From contig DAOUZV010000034.1 of the NCBI GenBank assembly GCA_030665485.1, positions 1-10,269 of the forward strand: a stretch of DNA of 10,269 nucleotides. Reading direction: 5' to 3'. This document shows positions 1 through 6,366 of this stretch, piece by piece. The notes under the pieces are model-generated. The model did no database searches. It was given only the letters and a program-made list of their open reading frames with translations, and was not told the origin of the DNA. The translations under genes and the position numbers were made by a program. Position 1 is the first letter of the stretch; the number at the start of each line of letters is the position of its first letter. The stretch is from Chloroflexota bacterium. GTDB lineage: Bacteria > Chloroflexota > Dehalococcoidia > JABGRK01.

Positions 1-2
1 TT

Positions 3-38
3 GCCACCAACCACGCCAGACGATATACTAATCCTTGA
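3..38 (+). CDS. 3' tail of an upstream gene, possibly gatA (partial)
   Basis: All three plus frames close at or before the gatB start, so the window opens in or near the end of another gene. One frame reads ATNHARRYTNP and stops at 36-38, six bases before the gatB ATG. This faintly resembles the AT-x-x-H-x-R-R tail common at the C-terminus of GatA, the amidase subunit often encoded just upstream of gatB. A competing frame runs from base 1 to a TGA at 46-48 that overlaps the gatB ATG (ATGA). Eleven residues cannot decide between them, so gatA is an inference from context. Confidence 0.28.
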   Translation, partial: ATNHARRYTNP

Positions 39-44
39 ACGATT

Positions 45-1508
45 ATGACCACACAAACGGCGATTGAATACGAAACGGTAATAGGGCTTGAGGTGCACGC
101 CCAGTTGCTCACGGAGAGCAAGATGTTCTGCTCCTGCGGCACCGATTGCGCCAACAAGAAGCCCAACACCCACGTTTGCCCGGTATGTTTGGGCATGCCC
201 GGCGTGATGCCCGTTATCAACAAAAAGGCCGTCGAATACACCATAATGACGGCGCTGTCGCTTAACTGCACCATCCCGGAGTACACCAAGTTCGACCGCA
301 AGAACTACTCCTACCCGGACCTGATGAAAGGGTATCAGATATCGCAGTACGACATGCCGCTGTCGGTTGACGGCTGGATCGACATAATCGCCGACGGCAC
401 AACCAGACGAATTGGTATAACCCGCGTGCATCTGGAGGAGGACACCGCAAGACTGATGCACAGACAGGACCCGTCCGGCGAAACGTATTCTCTGGTGGAC
501 GTCAACCGCTCCGGCTCGCCGCTTATGGAGATAGTGGGAGAGCCCGACATACGCTCGCCGGAGGAGGCGCGCCAGTACCTGATACAACTGCGCAGCATCC
601 TGCAATACCTGGGGGTATCCACTGGCAACATGGAAGAAGGAACCTTCCGCTGCGACGCCAACATCAGCATCAGGCCCGCAGGTGCAACCGAGCTTACCAC
701 CAAGGTGGAGATAAAAAATATGAACAGCTTCAGGGCTGTCTTCAGCGCGCTGGACTACGAGGCAAAGCGCCAACGTAAAGCGATCGAAGACGGCGAAACC
801 ATCGTGCAGGAGACGCGCGGCTGGGACGATACCAGCGGAATCACGCTCAGCCAGCGCAGCAAGGAGTACGCCCACGACTACAGGTACTTCCCTGAGCCGG
901 ACCTGCCGCCGCTTACTGTAAGCCGGCAGTGGGTGGAGGAAATAAGAGTCAAACTGCCGGAGATGCCCGTTGCGCGCCGCCAGCGCTTCATCAATGAATA
1001 TGGTTTGTCCGATTACGACGCGGGGTTGCTAACAGCCACAAAAGCGCAGGCAGACTGGTTCGAGTGGGCCATAAATCTTCTCCCAAAAGATAAGGCGAAA
1101 ACCGTCGCCAACTGGATGAACGGGGAGTTGGCCCGGCTGCTCAACGCCACCGGTACCGATTTTGAGCAAACCAAGGTTGAGCCAAAAGGCCTTGTTGAGA
1201 TGATAGACCTAATCGATAAAGGAACCCTTAGCACCAAGCTGGCTAAAACGGTGTTTGAGGAGATGTTTGGTAGCGGCAGAAGCGCCAGCGCCATCGTCGC
1301 CGAAAATGGGCTTACCCAGGTTAGCGACTCAAGTGAAATAGATGCTATGATACAGAAGGCGATAGACGATAATCCCAAGGCCGTCGCCGATCTTGTGGCA
1401 GGCAAGGAGCAGGCGCTCAAATTCCTGGTGGGCCAGGTGATGAAGCTTACCAAGGGCCGCGCCAACCCGCAAATGGTAAACAATCTACTTTCAGAGAGGT
1501 TTAAATAA
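45..1508 (+). CDS. gatB: Aspartyl/glutamyl-tRNA(Asn/Gln) amidotransferase subunit B
   Basis: This is the tRNA-binding and kinase-like subunit of the GatCAB complex, which converts Glu-tRNA(Gln) to Gln-tRNA(Gln), or Asp-tRNA(Asn) to Asn-tRNA(Asn), in the cytoplasm. The protein has 487 residues, normal for the family. It opens with the signature GLEVHAQLLTESKMFCSC (residues 14-31) and CPVCLGMPG (45-53); C29, C31, C45 and C48 are the probable zinc ligands. Further family blocks are LEEDTARLMH, DVNRSGSPLMEIV, EEGTFRCDANISIRP and EIKNMNSF. The last ~150 residues form the helical YqeY-like tRNA-binding tail. No clear Shine-Dalgarno precedes the ATG, which fits translational coupling to an upstream gene. 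secG follows after two bases. The family call is firm; whether it acts on Gln, Asn or both cannot be seen here. Confidence 0.97.
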   Translation: MTTQTAIEYETVIGLEVHAQLLTESKMFCSCGTDCANKKPNTHVCPVCLGMPGVMPVINKKAVEYTIMTALSLNCTIPEYTKFDRKNYSYPDLMKGYQISQYDMPLSVDGWIDIIADGTTRRIGITRVHLEEDTARLMHRQDPSGETYSLVDVNRSGSPLMEIVGEPDIRSPEEARQYLIQLRSILQYLGVSTGNMEEGTFRCDANISIRPAGATELTTKVEIKNMNSFRAVFSALDYEAKRQRKAIEDGETIVQETRGWDDTSGITLSQRSKEYAHDYRYFPEPDLPPLTVSRQWVEEIRVKLPEMPVARRQRFINEYGLSDYDAGLLTATKAQADWFEWAINLLPKDKAKTVANWMNGELARLLNATGTDFEQTKVEPKGLVEMIDLIDKGTLSTKLAKTVFEEMFGSGRSASAIVAENGLTQVSDSSEIDAMIQKAIDDNPKAVADLVAGKEQALKFLVGQVMKLTKGRANPQMVNNLLSERFK

Positions 1509-1510
1509 AA

Positions 1511-1729
1511 ATGGAAACAGGAATCCAAATAGCTCAAATCATATTATCTGTTCTACTGCTCTTTATACTCATGCTGCAGCTTAGAGGAGGAGGGCTGGGG
1601 AGCATATTCGGTGCGGACCAGAGCGAGTACAGGACAAGGCGTGGCGCTGAAAAGTCAATGTTCCAGCTTACCATCGTTCTGGCTTTGATTTTCTTCGGCC
1701 TGTCCGTCGCCAATATGATTGCAGGATAA
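1511..1729 (+). CDS. secG: Preprotein translocase subunit SecG
   Basis: SecG is the small membrane subunit of the SecYEG channel; it assists SecA-driven protein export. The 72-residue protein has the standard layout: a first transmembrane helix at about residues 5-24, a Gly-rich cytoplasmic loop (LRGGGLGSIFGA), a charged segment with RTRRGAEK, and a second helix at about 50-70. The family-typical GGGLGSIFG and the basic stretch before the second helix are both present. The ATG lies two bases after the gatB stop, and a purine-rich GAGG (1496-1499) inside the end of gatB can serve as ribosome binding site, so the two genes are very likely cotranscribed. The RTRRG-EK-x-xFQLT wording resembles Chloroflexota SecG to me, from memory. 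Confidence 0.93.
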   Translation: METGIQIAQIILSVLLLFILMLQLRGGGLGSIFGADQSEYRTRRGAEKSMFQLTIVLALIFFGLSVANMIAG

Positions 1730-1741
1730 GCTTGTGCAGCT

Positions 1742-1777
1742 CTGGCTTGTGACGCTAATCACCATCAAGGCCAGTTT
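1742..1777 (+). terminator. Possible imperfect terminator hairpin after secG
   Basis: CTGGC (1742-1746) pairs with GCCAG (1770-1774). Inside it TTG can pair with CAA past one bulged G, and GTGA (1750-1753 region) with TCAC. The stem is followed only by TTTG, a weak T-tract. It sits between the secG stop and the fmt promoter, where a terminator or attenuating structure would be expected. The long interrupted loop keeps confidence low. Confidence 0.33.
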
Positions 1778-1829
1778 GTACGGTTATGAAAGCCCTTGTA
1801 CAGGTATATCACCGCTGAAGCTGTTTAAC

Positions 1830-1849
1830 TTGAATTGACCTCGATTCAA
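1830..1849. repeat. Inverted repeat upstream of the fmt promoter
   Basis: TTGAAT (1830-1835) and ATTCAA (1844-1849) form a perfect 6-bp inverted repeat with an 8-base spacer, ending 8 bases before the proposed -35 box of fmt. It could be a small hairpin or an operator half-site pair; six bases could also be chance. Confidence 0.3.
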
Positions 1850-1857
1850 AGTCGTGT

Positions 1858-1887
1858 TTGCCTTTAACCACAAATCGACCGTATAAT
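1858..1887 (+). promoter_or_regulatory. Promoter for fmt-queA, probably giving a leaderless mRNA
   Basis: A perfect -10 box TATAAT lies at 1882-1887, with a -35 candidate TTGCCT at 1858-1863 (18-base spacing, 4 of 6 matches to TTGACA). Only 8 bases separate the -10 box from the fmt ATG at 1896, so transcription should begin within a base or two of the start codon. No Shine-Dalgarno is present between the box and the ATG. The start codon itself is fixed by the family N-terminus. Confidence 0.6.
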
Positions 1888-1895
1888 GGCGTATC

Positions 1896-2834
1896 ATGCG
1901 CGTTATATTCATGGGCACACCCAGTTTCAGTGTTCCCGCCCTAACCAGGCTAATGGAAGAGGGCTACGAAGTAGTGGCCGTATACACGCAGCCGGATAAG
2001 TCCAGCGGCAGGGGACGCATCGTAACGCCATCCCCCATAAAAGAGGCGGCTCTGAAATACGGCCTCCATATTGAAGAACCACTGAACTTCAAAGACGAAG
2101 CTGTGGTGAACCATATGCAAAGCTTTGAGCCAGACATCACTGTGGTGGCATCATACGGACACATCCTGCCCAAACGCGTCATCGATATGTCAAAACAGGG
2201 GTGCCTGAACATACACCCGTCGCTGCTGCCAAAGTACCGCGGTCCATCGCCCATTGCCGGAGCAATACTTGCCGCCGACGATGAAACGGGCGTTACGGTA
2301 ATGACGGTGCTTCCCAAGGTGGACAGCGGCCATATCCTAGCGCAGTTGAAGATAACTATAGATTCGGAGGACACCACCGCGTCGCTAACGCCCAAACTTT
2401 TTCAACTGGGCGCAGACCTGCTGATTTACACCATCCCGCGCTGGATCGATGGCAAGATATTGGCTCAGCCCCAAGATGAAAGCAAAGCCACATATACCAG
2501 AAGCTACACCAAAGACGACGGCCGCATAGACTGGAGTATGCCCGCTGAGCAGATAGCCAGAACGATAAGGGCGTTTAATCCCTGGCCGGGGTGCTACACT
2601 ACACGACAGGGCAAAGCACTTAAGATAATAGAGGCTATACCATTGCCAGAAACACAATCCGACCAGAAACCGGGGCAGGTAATCAAATTGGGCAAAGCCG
2701 ATGCTGACGTTGGCGTGATAACAGGCGATGGAATACTACTATTACGCACAGTACAGCTTGAGGGTAAACGCCACCACTCCGTTTCAGACTTTATGCGCGG
2801 GCAGAAAGGGTTAATCGGTTCCATCCTCACATGA
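1896..2834 (+). CDS. fmt: Methionyl-tRNA formyltransferase
   Basis: Fmt transfers a formyl group from 10-formyltetrahydrofolate to Met-tRNA(fMet), making the initiator tRNA used by bacteria. The 312-residue length is normal. The N-terminal formyltransferase domain (about 1-200) starts MRVIFMGTPSFSVPAL, as in the family, which fixes the start codon. The catalytic residues are visible as N105 and H107 in LNIHPSLLPKYRGPSPI and D143 in PKVDSGHI. The C-terminal OB-like domain (about 205-310) contains DGRIDWSMPAEQIARTIRAF and FNPWPGCYT. The stop overlaps the queA start (ATGA, 2831-2834), so the two genes form a translationally coupled pair. A TATAAT box 8 bases before the ATG and the lack of a Shine-Dalgarno suggest leaderless translation. 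No def gene, the common fmt partner, is in the window. Confidence 0.97.
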   Translation: MRVIFMGTPSFSVPALTRLMEEGYEVVAVYTQPDKSSGRGRIVTPSPIKEAALKYGLHIEEPLNFKDEAVVNHMQSFEPDITVVASYGHILPKRVIDMSKQGCLNIHPSLLPKYRGPSPIAGAILAADDETGVTVMTVLPKVDSGHILAQLKITIDSEDTTASLTPKLFQLGADLLIYTIPRWIDGKILAQPQDESKATYTRSYTKDDGRIDWSMPAEQIARTIRAFNPWPGCYTTRQGKALKIIEAIPLPETQSDQKPGQVIKLGKADADVGVITGDGILLLRTVQLEGKRHHSVSDFMRGQKGLIGSILT

Positions 2835-3856
2835 AAACGAGCGACTTCGACTACATACTGCCGCCAGAGTATATCGCACAAACACCCATCGAGCCCAGAG
2901 ATCACTCAAAGCTGATGGTGATGTCCAAAACAGACGGAGCGATTGAACATAAGCACTTCTACGACCTGCCAGACTATCTGAAAAAGGGCGACGTGCTGGT
3001 GTTCAACGAGAGCCGCGTTATACCAGCACGGCTCATGGGCCGTAAAAGCGGCAGCGGTGGCAAGGTGGAGATACTACTGCTGCACACAGTTAAGCCAGGC
3101 ATGTGGGAAACGCTGGTAAAGCCGGGCCAGCGGGTGCATCAGGGAACGGTTATCGAGATTGGCACGGGCGATGTGAGCATTACCGCCGAGGTCATCGCCA
3201 GGGGCCAGGGCGGCATCCGCACCGTCAGGTTCTCGGACGAAACAAAACTAAATGAGCTGGGCATAGTCCCCCTGCCCCCCTATATACATACGCCGGTTGA
3301 AGACCCGGAACGCTATCAGACGGTATACGCCCGCGTTGCCGGAAGCGTGGCCGCGCCCACCGCCGGGCTGCACTTCACCCCAGAACTGCTGGCTAAAATA
3401 CAAAGCAGGGGAGTTGATCTGGCGTTCGTAACGCTGCACGTGAGCACGGACTCCTTCAGGCCGGTGAAGGCTGACGACCCAAGCCAGCACCTTATGCACA
3501 AGGAGTACGGTGAGGTAAGCTCCGAGGTGGCAGACCAGCTGAATCAGGCCAAGGCAGAGGGACGGCGCGTTATCTGTGTGGGAACAACGTCGGTAAGACT
3601 GCTGGAGTCGGCGGCTCGGATAAGCGATAAGAACATACTCTCTGAATTTGCGGGCTGGACGGGGCTGTTCATACTACCGGGGTACGACTTTGCGATACCG
3701 GACGCGCTTGCCACCAACTTCCATCTGCCCAAATCCACCTTGCTGATGCTGGTATGCGCTTATGCCGGAAGTGAGAAAATCAAGAAAGCATACTCAAACG
3801 CAATAGAGCACGGCTACCGCTTTTTCAGCTTCGGCGATGCCATGCTCATAGTTTAG
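2831..3856 (+). CDS. queA: S-adenosylmethionine:tRNA ribosyltransferase-isomerase
   Basis: QueA moves the ribosyl part of SAM onto 7-aminomethyl-7-deazaguanine at the wobble position of GUN-anticodon tRNAs, giving epoxyqueuosine, the penultimate step of queuosine synthesis. The protein has 341 residues, full length for the family. Recognisable blocks are the N-terminal FDYILPPEYIAQTPIEPRD, LVFNESRVIPARL (about 56-68), the AAPTAGLHFTPELL block (about 175-190), VGTTSVRLLES, GWTGLFILPGY and the C-terminal NFHLPKSTLLMLVCAYAG. The usual TLHVGxGTFRPV segment reads TLHVSTDSFRPV here, a departure at two normally conserved glycines; everything else looks intact. The ATG overlaps the fmt stop by 4 bases. 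No other queuosine gene is adjacent, so the pathway context is not visible. Confidence 0.96.
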   Translation: MKTSDFDYILPPEYIAQTPIEPRDHSKLMVMSKTDGAIEHKHFYDLPDYLKKGDVLVFNESRVIPARLMGRKSGSGGKVEILLLHTVKPGMWETLVKPGQRVHQGTVIEIGTGDVSITAEVIARGQGGIRTVRFSDETKLNELGIVPLPPYIHTPVEDPERYQTVYARVAGSVAAPTAGLHFTPELLAKIQSRGVDLAFVTLHVSTDSFRPVKADDPSQHLMHKEYGEVSSEVADQLNQAKAEGRRVICVGTTSVRLLESAARISDKNILSEFAGWTGLFILPGYDFAIPDALATNFHLPKSTLLMLVCAYAGSEKIKKAYSNAIEHGYRFFSFGDAMLIV

Positions 3857-3861
3857 CCAAG

Positions 3862-3878
3862 CTGCTGATACACAGCAG
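3862..3878 (+). terminator. Weak hairpin after queA
   Basis: CTGCTG (3862-3867) and CAGCAG (3873-3878) form a 6-bp stem with a 5-base loop, beginning 6 bases after the queA stop. Only a short AGTTTCT follows, so intrinsic termination would be weak. It also lies just beyond the end of the convergent minus-strand microORF and could serve either direction. Confidence 0.3.
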
Positions 3879-3891
3879 ACAGTTTCTACGG

Positions 3892-3987
3892 TCAACCAGC
3901 GGGTGCCGCGCCGCAGGAACAGGATTGCATCAGCAAGGTAGCAACCGCAAGCAGAAACACCAAGGCCACTACCAGATGTTTTTTCAA
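3892..3987 (-). CDS. 31-residue lipoprotein-like signal peptide ORF, TTG start
   Basis: This short ORF encodes a product starting MKKHLVVALVFLLAVATLLM and ending QSCSCGAAPAG. It has a two-lysine n-region, a hydrophobic core of about 16 residues, and a Cys at 23 preceded by M-Q-S, a degenerate lipobox; a second Cys lies at 25. The mature peptide would be only about nine residues. The support for translation is good: a GGAGG (3994-3998 on the opposite strand) sits six bases before the TTG start. The layout is reminiscent of entericidin-like small lipoproteins, but I see none of the entericidin core after the Cys, so I do not assign that family. It is convergent with queA. A longer overlapping ORF in another frame (3794-4000) looks like a shadow. 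The alternative is a truncated remnant of a longer lipoprotein gene. Confidence 0.5.
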   Translation of the reverse strand: MKKHLVVALVFLLAVATLLMQSCSCGAAPAG

Positions 3988-4002
3988 GAACAACCTCCAA
4001 AT

Positions 4003-4201
4003 GCTTTCCAGACCTAGATATGCCCGTACGAATCAGGCATTCTACATTAATATTAACACAAATATCTAAATCAATAAAACAATCAAAATAATGAAGTAAG
4101 GTTTGGCAAACTCTGCATTATAAAAACACGATGCCTGCTTACTCATTGATGCTCACCACGCATCTGCAAATCTTATTATTTTTCACTCTCTGCGTAGAAA
4201 A
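4003..4201. other. AT-rich intergenic stretch, no intact gene
   Basis: This segment is AT-rich and full of stops in all frames. Its left part probably holds the promoter of the minus-strand microORF (a TTGATT, 16-base spacing, TATTAA candidate is visible but weak). Its right part, from about 4127, may be further eroded kinase sequence. No tRNA, repeat array or known riboswitch is evident to me. Confidence 0.5.
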
Positions 4202-4533
4202 ATGCCAGTTTGGATCGCATAGAGCACACTCTATTCAACCTAATGCCCAATACAAATAAGTATTCTCCTACCGATAGTGTCATATTGTTGCACGCCGCGT
4301 AAAATTATAGTACAGTAGTAGTCGCATTAGAGGGTTCAGGTCCTGTCATAAGTGAAGAGGATAGAAAAAGAATTTTTCAGTCTTACTTTCGTGACAGCGA
4401 CTATGATATGATAAAACGCCTTTCGGGTCTGGGCCTGACGATACGTAAAAAGCTGGTGGAACAGCATCAGCGAGAGGTATGGGTTAACCCAAAGCCGGAA
4501 AAAGGTAATTTTTTCTTTTGCTATCCCAATTGA
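4202..4533 (+). pseudogene. Decayed sensor histidine kinase (HATPase domain remnant)
   Basis: The frame ending at TGA 4531-4533 is the C-terminal ATP-binding domain of a sensor histidine kinase. It shows an N-box (DRIEHTLFNLMPNTNKYSP, from 4213), a G1-box (EGSGPVIS), an F-box (EEDRKRIFQSYFR) and a G2-box with tail (SGLGLTIRKKLVEQH, then EVWV). A TAA at 4300-4302 interrupts this frame between the N and G1 boxes, with family-like sequence on both sides. Just upstream, the expected lead-in MPVWI (4202-4216) is in a different frame, so there is also a frameshift near 4210. The G1 D-x-G-x-G motif has become G-S-G-P-V, losing the adenine-contacting Asp. Possible lead-in sequence reaches back to about 4127 in the shifted frame, but no HisKA box or sensor domain is recognisable. 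It ends 41 bases before the response regulator, the usual place for a cognate kinase. Confidence 0.82.
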
Positions 4534-4574
4534 CAAGCCAGAGAAAACGGCAAATACCAAGAGGGGAGGGGTAA

Positions 4575-5255
4575 ATGAAAGTACTGATAATAGAAGATAG
4601 CGCCGATGTGGCCGAATCCATGTCGCTTTGTCTGCAACTGAGATGGCCCGATGCAGCCATCGACACAGCCGCCGAGGGGTCCAAGGGACTCAAACTTCTG
4701 GATACGGAGCAGTATGATATCGCCATACTGGATATCAACCTGCCCGATATAAACGGATTTGATGTCCTAAAGGAAATCCGTAAATCATCCAACATCCCCG
4801 TAATCATAGTAACTGTAAGGGGTATGGACGATGACCAGGCCAAAGGCCTTGAGGATGGTGCCGACGATTACATCATCAAGCCGTTCAAGCCGAGAGACCT
4901 AGTGGCCAGAGTAAACGCCGTCCTCAGGCGGGCATCATCCGATAAATCGCATGATGAAGCCAGTATTTCGGCGGGGGCACTCAGCCTTCATCTTACCACC
5001 AACGAAGTGCACCTGCGCGACGATGTGCTCAAGCTAACCCCAACGGAGTGCAGATTGCTCTACACTCTAATGAAGAGCGCCAACCAGACGCTCAACAACA
5101 AAGACATATCTCAAAAAGTATGGGGCAAGGATACGGCCAATAATGAGGTGGTCAGAACCTATATACGCCGCCTGCGCAACAGGCTGAAGGACAGCCCGCC
5201 TCAGATAATACTAACCCAGCAAAAAGAGGGTTACAGGTTCGTAACCCCGGCTTAA
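4575..5255 (+). CDS. Two-component response regulator, OmpR/PhoB type
   Basis: The protein of 226 residues is a DNA-binding response regulator controlled by phosphorylation. The receiver domain (about 1-120) has the acidic pair E7/D8, the phospho-acceptor D53 in LDINLPDINGFD, T80, the aromatic switch residue Y99, and K102 in KPFKP. The C-terminal winged helix (about 128-224) has the OmpR pattern LTPTECRLLYTLMKS, a recognition segment with VVRTYIRRLRNRL, and the closing GYRFV hairpin. A strong purine-rich Shine-Dalgarno (GGGGAGGGG, around 4563-4571) precedes the ATG. A TTGACA lies at 4530-4535 but no convincing -10 follows it. The gene looks intact and complete, in contrast to the kinase pseudogene directly upstream. 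Target genes cannot be deduced; it may now answer to another kinase or to a small phosphodonor. Confidence 0.93.
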   Translation: MKVLIIEDSADVAESMSLCLQLRWPDAAIDTAAEGSKGLKLLDTEQYDIAILDINLPDINGFDVLKEIRKSSNIPVIIVTVRGMDDDQAKGLEDGADDYIIKPFKPRDLVARVNAVLRRASSDKSHDEASISAGALSLHLTTNEVHLRDDVLKLTPTECRLLYTLMKSANQTLNNKDISQKVWGKDTANNEVVRTYIRRLRNRLKDSPPQIILTQQKEGYRFVTPA

Positions 5256-5279
5256 ATTTTTAGACAGCCTTCAAGATAT

Positions 5280-5307
5280 ATAAAAACAGGCAAAAGGGCA
5301 TGCCCTT
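5280..5307 (-). terminator. Intrinsic terminator of the KOW-like small gene
   Basis: AAGGGCATGCCCTT (5294-5307) is a perfect 14-base palindrome that folds as AAGGG, CATG loop, CCCTT. Read on the minus strand it begins 5 bases after the small gene's stop and is followed by TTTTGCC and then a TTTTT run, the layout of an intrinsic terminator. On the plus strand there is no T-run after it, so it probably does not end the response regulator transcript efficiently. Confidence 0.5.
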
Positions 5308-5312
5308 ACAGT

Positions 5313-5504
5313 TTAAGCTGCCTCAAGCTGGAATTCCTGAAACAGCCATGTGCACTGCAACTCCGCCTCATCCGGCTCAAACTCCACATGGTATCCCACG
5401 CCAAAATAGCCATCGCCCTCTTTTATCATCGTACCTATGCGCCCGTAGTACGGGCTGCACCCGTCAACAACTTTTACCTTCTGTCCCGGCTCAAACATTG
5501 CCAT
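5313..5504 (-). CDS. 63-residue KOW/SH3-like small protein
   Basis: This is a small cytoplasmic protein with no signal peptide or membrane segment. The sequence FEPGQKVKVVDG, followed by YYGRIGTMIKEGDGYF, has the alternating hydrophobic pattern with G-x-x-V and Y-G-R-I-G-T turns seen in KOW/SH3-like beta-barrels, which often bind RNA or proteins. The second half (GYHVEFEPDEAELQCTWLFQ, ending FQLE) looks like the closing strands. The ATG has an AGGTGA ribosome binding site five bases upstream; a second ATG at codon 3 is possible. It is followed by a probable terminator, so it is likely a single-gene unit or the last gene of the minus-strand group. I do not recognise a named family, so its function is unknown. 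Confidence 0.72.
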   Translation of the reverse strand: MAMFEPGQKVKVVDGCSPYYGRIGTMIKEGDGYFGVGYHVEFEPDEAELQCTWLFQEFQLEAA

Positions 5505-5571
5505 AGTTTCACCTGCTTTAATTCCAATTACATCTAAAATGCTACGATTAAGCTTAACACAACGCTGCGTA

Positions 5572-5745
5572 TCACATCATCATTACTGCAATATACACGA
5601 GGAAAGCCCCGATTATAACGTTGACCAAAGCTATCACTTAATAAGACTTCCTCGATCATGCCAGCCATCGGTCGTTTATCACAGTACCACCACCCCAAAC
5701 TAGAATAGCAGGCCCAACTAAAAGCGCGAATACCCCATTTGTCAT
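5572..5745 (-). pseudogene. Possible broken two-helix membrane microprotein
   Basis: In one minus-strand frame an ATG at 5745 gives MTNGVFALLVGPAILVWGGG and then TVINDRWLA before a TGA (5656-5658). After five codons comes a TAA (5638-5640), and then VIALVNVIIGAFLVYIAVMMM ending at TGA 5572-5574. Together these are two hydrophobic helices joined by a polar linker, a common small membrane protein layout, but with two in-frame stops in the linker. The neighbouring frame across the linker reads open as AGMIEEVLLS, so two compensating frameshifts would restore one reading frame of about 57 residues. The alternatives are two independent micropeptides (29 and 21 residues, the second starting GTG) or chance hydrophobicity. 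It begins 25 bases after the methyltransferase stop. Confidence 0.35.
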
Positions 5746-5770
5746 TGGTCTCTTCTTTTGAATACAATAA

Positions 5771-6298
5771 TTAGGCTTTTTGAAAACTGTAGGTTCTATC
5801 TCCCCTAGTTGCAAGTTCAAAAAGACTGCTGACAGTAACACCATATATTATCTCATCATTTGTTAAATGATGATCGCTAAAAGATAGAATGCCGCCTGCT
5901 TTCAACACCCTGTACAGCTCCGACAGCGCCTCATCGGGTTTCGTCAAAGCATGAAAAGTATCATACAGAAGCACAACGTCAATGCTGCCGCTCGGCAGAT
6001 CCGTTCTACAGTCAGATAGTATTGTCTCCACATTATCAAGCCGGTTTTTTGATGCCAGCTTCTGCACCTTCCTAATTGCATGCGGATGTATATCCAGCGC
6101 ATACACCTTACCCTCAGGACCCACCAAATCGGCAGTGGCTTTCAGGTAGCTGCCGGGCCCGCAGCCGTAATCAAGTACGTGGTCGCCCTGCTTTATCCCG
6201 ACCTCCGCGATCACCTTTCGCCTGGGCTTGAAAAAATCCCTGACCTTGAAAGCAAAAGACATCATTTTGAAGCCTAGATTTGACATGGGCTTATCCAC
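5771..6298 (-). CDS. Class I SAM-dependent methyltransferase, small
   Basis: The 175-residue protein is a UbiE/Methyltransf_11-like enzyme of unknown substrate. Motif I is VLDYGCGPGSYL (about 41-52), the acidic ribose-binding residue is D68 in VYALDIHPHAI, motif II/III is DVVLLYDTFHAL, and VLKAGGILSFSDHH matches the strand 5 region. The GTG start has an excellent AGGAGG (6304-6309) five bases upstream; an ATG at codon 5 (MSNLGFKMM) is the alternative. The C-terminal RGDRTYSFQK ending is typical, so the protein seems complete. It is divergent from birA, with the BirA operator in the shared gap. BioC, the biotin-pathway methyltransferase, is of the same fold but usually about 250 residues, so I do not assign that role. 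Quinone or small-molecule methylation is equally open. Confidence 0.88.
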   Translation of the reverse strand: MDKPMSNLGFKMMSFAFKVRDFFKPRRKVIAEVGIKQGDHVLDYGCGPGSYLKATADLVGPEGKVYALDIHPHAIRKVQKLASKNRLDNVETILSDCRTDLPSGSIDVVLLYDTFHALTKPDEALSELYRVLKAGGILSFSDHHLTNDEIIYGVTVSSLFELATRGDRTYSFQKA

Positions 6299-6326
6299 AA
6301 ATCCCTCCTCGTGCTAGTGACTTTCA

Positions 6327-6332
6327 ATTATA
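6327..6332 (-). promoter_or_regulatory. -10 box of the methyltransferase gene
   Basis: On the minus strand TATAAT occupies 6332 down to 6327, about 29 bases before the GTG start and 17 bases before the AGGAGG ribosome binding site. The -35 region is poor (a TGTTTG at 18-base spacing). The BirA operator lies well upstream of this promoter rather than over it. Confidence 0.5.
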
Positions 6333-6366
6333 ACCTAATCGTCAAAACCGCAAACATTCAAGGATT

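Noticed and set aside
1013..1537. 174-codon minus-strand ORF
   Set aside because: It is antisense to the gatB C-terminal domain; its hydrophobic Ser/Leu-rich composition is typical of a shadow frame.
1730..1895. Possible tRNA or riboswitch between secG and fmt
   Set aside because: The CCTCGATTCAAAG stretch recalls a T-loop, but no acceptor stem, anticodon arm or known riboswitch core could be assembled.
3794..4000. 68-codon minus-strand ORF
   Set aside because: It overlaps the queA end and reads as low-complexity shadow protein; the neighbouring frame at 3892-3987 has the signal peptide pattern and correct spacing to the GGAGG.
4288..4316. TTGCAC, 17-base spacing, TACAGT: a promoter-like pair
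   Set aside because: It falls inside the histidine kinase remnant between the N and G1 boxes, more than 250 bases before the regulator start, and is better explained as decayed coding sequence; it could still act by chance.
5300..5506. 68-codon plus-strand ORF
   Set aside because: It lies opposite the KOW-like gene, is rich in Pro, Thr and Cys like a shadow frame, and has no ribosome binding site.
5548..5557. TTAAGCTTAA palindrome upstream of the KOW-like gene
   Set aside because: A 10-base AT-rich palindrome without extended symmetry or a clear promoter is too likely by chance.
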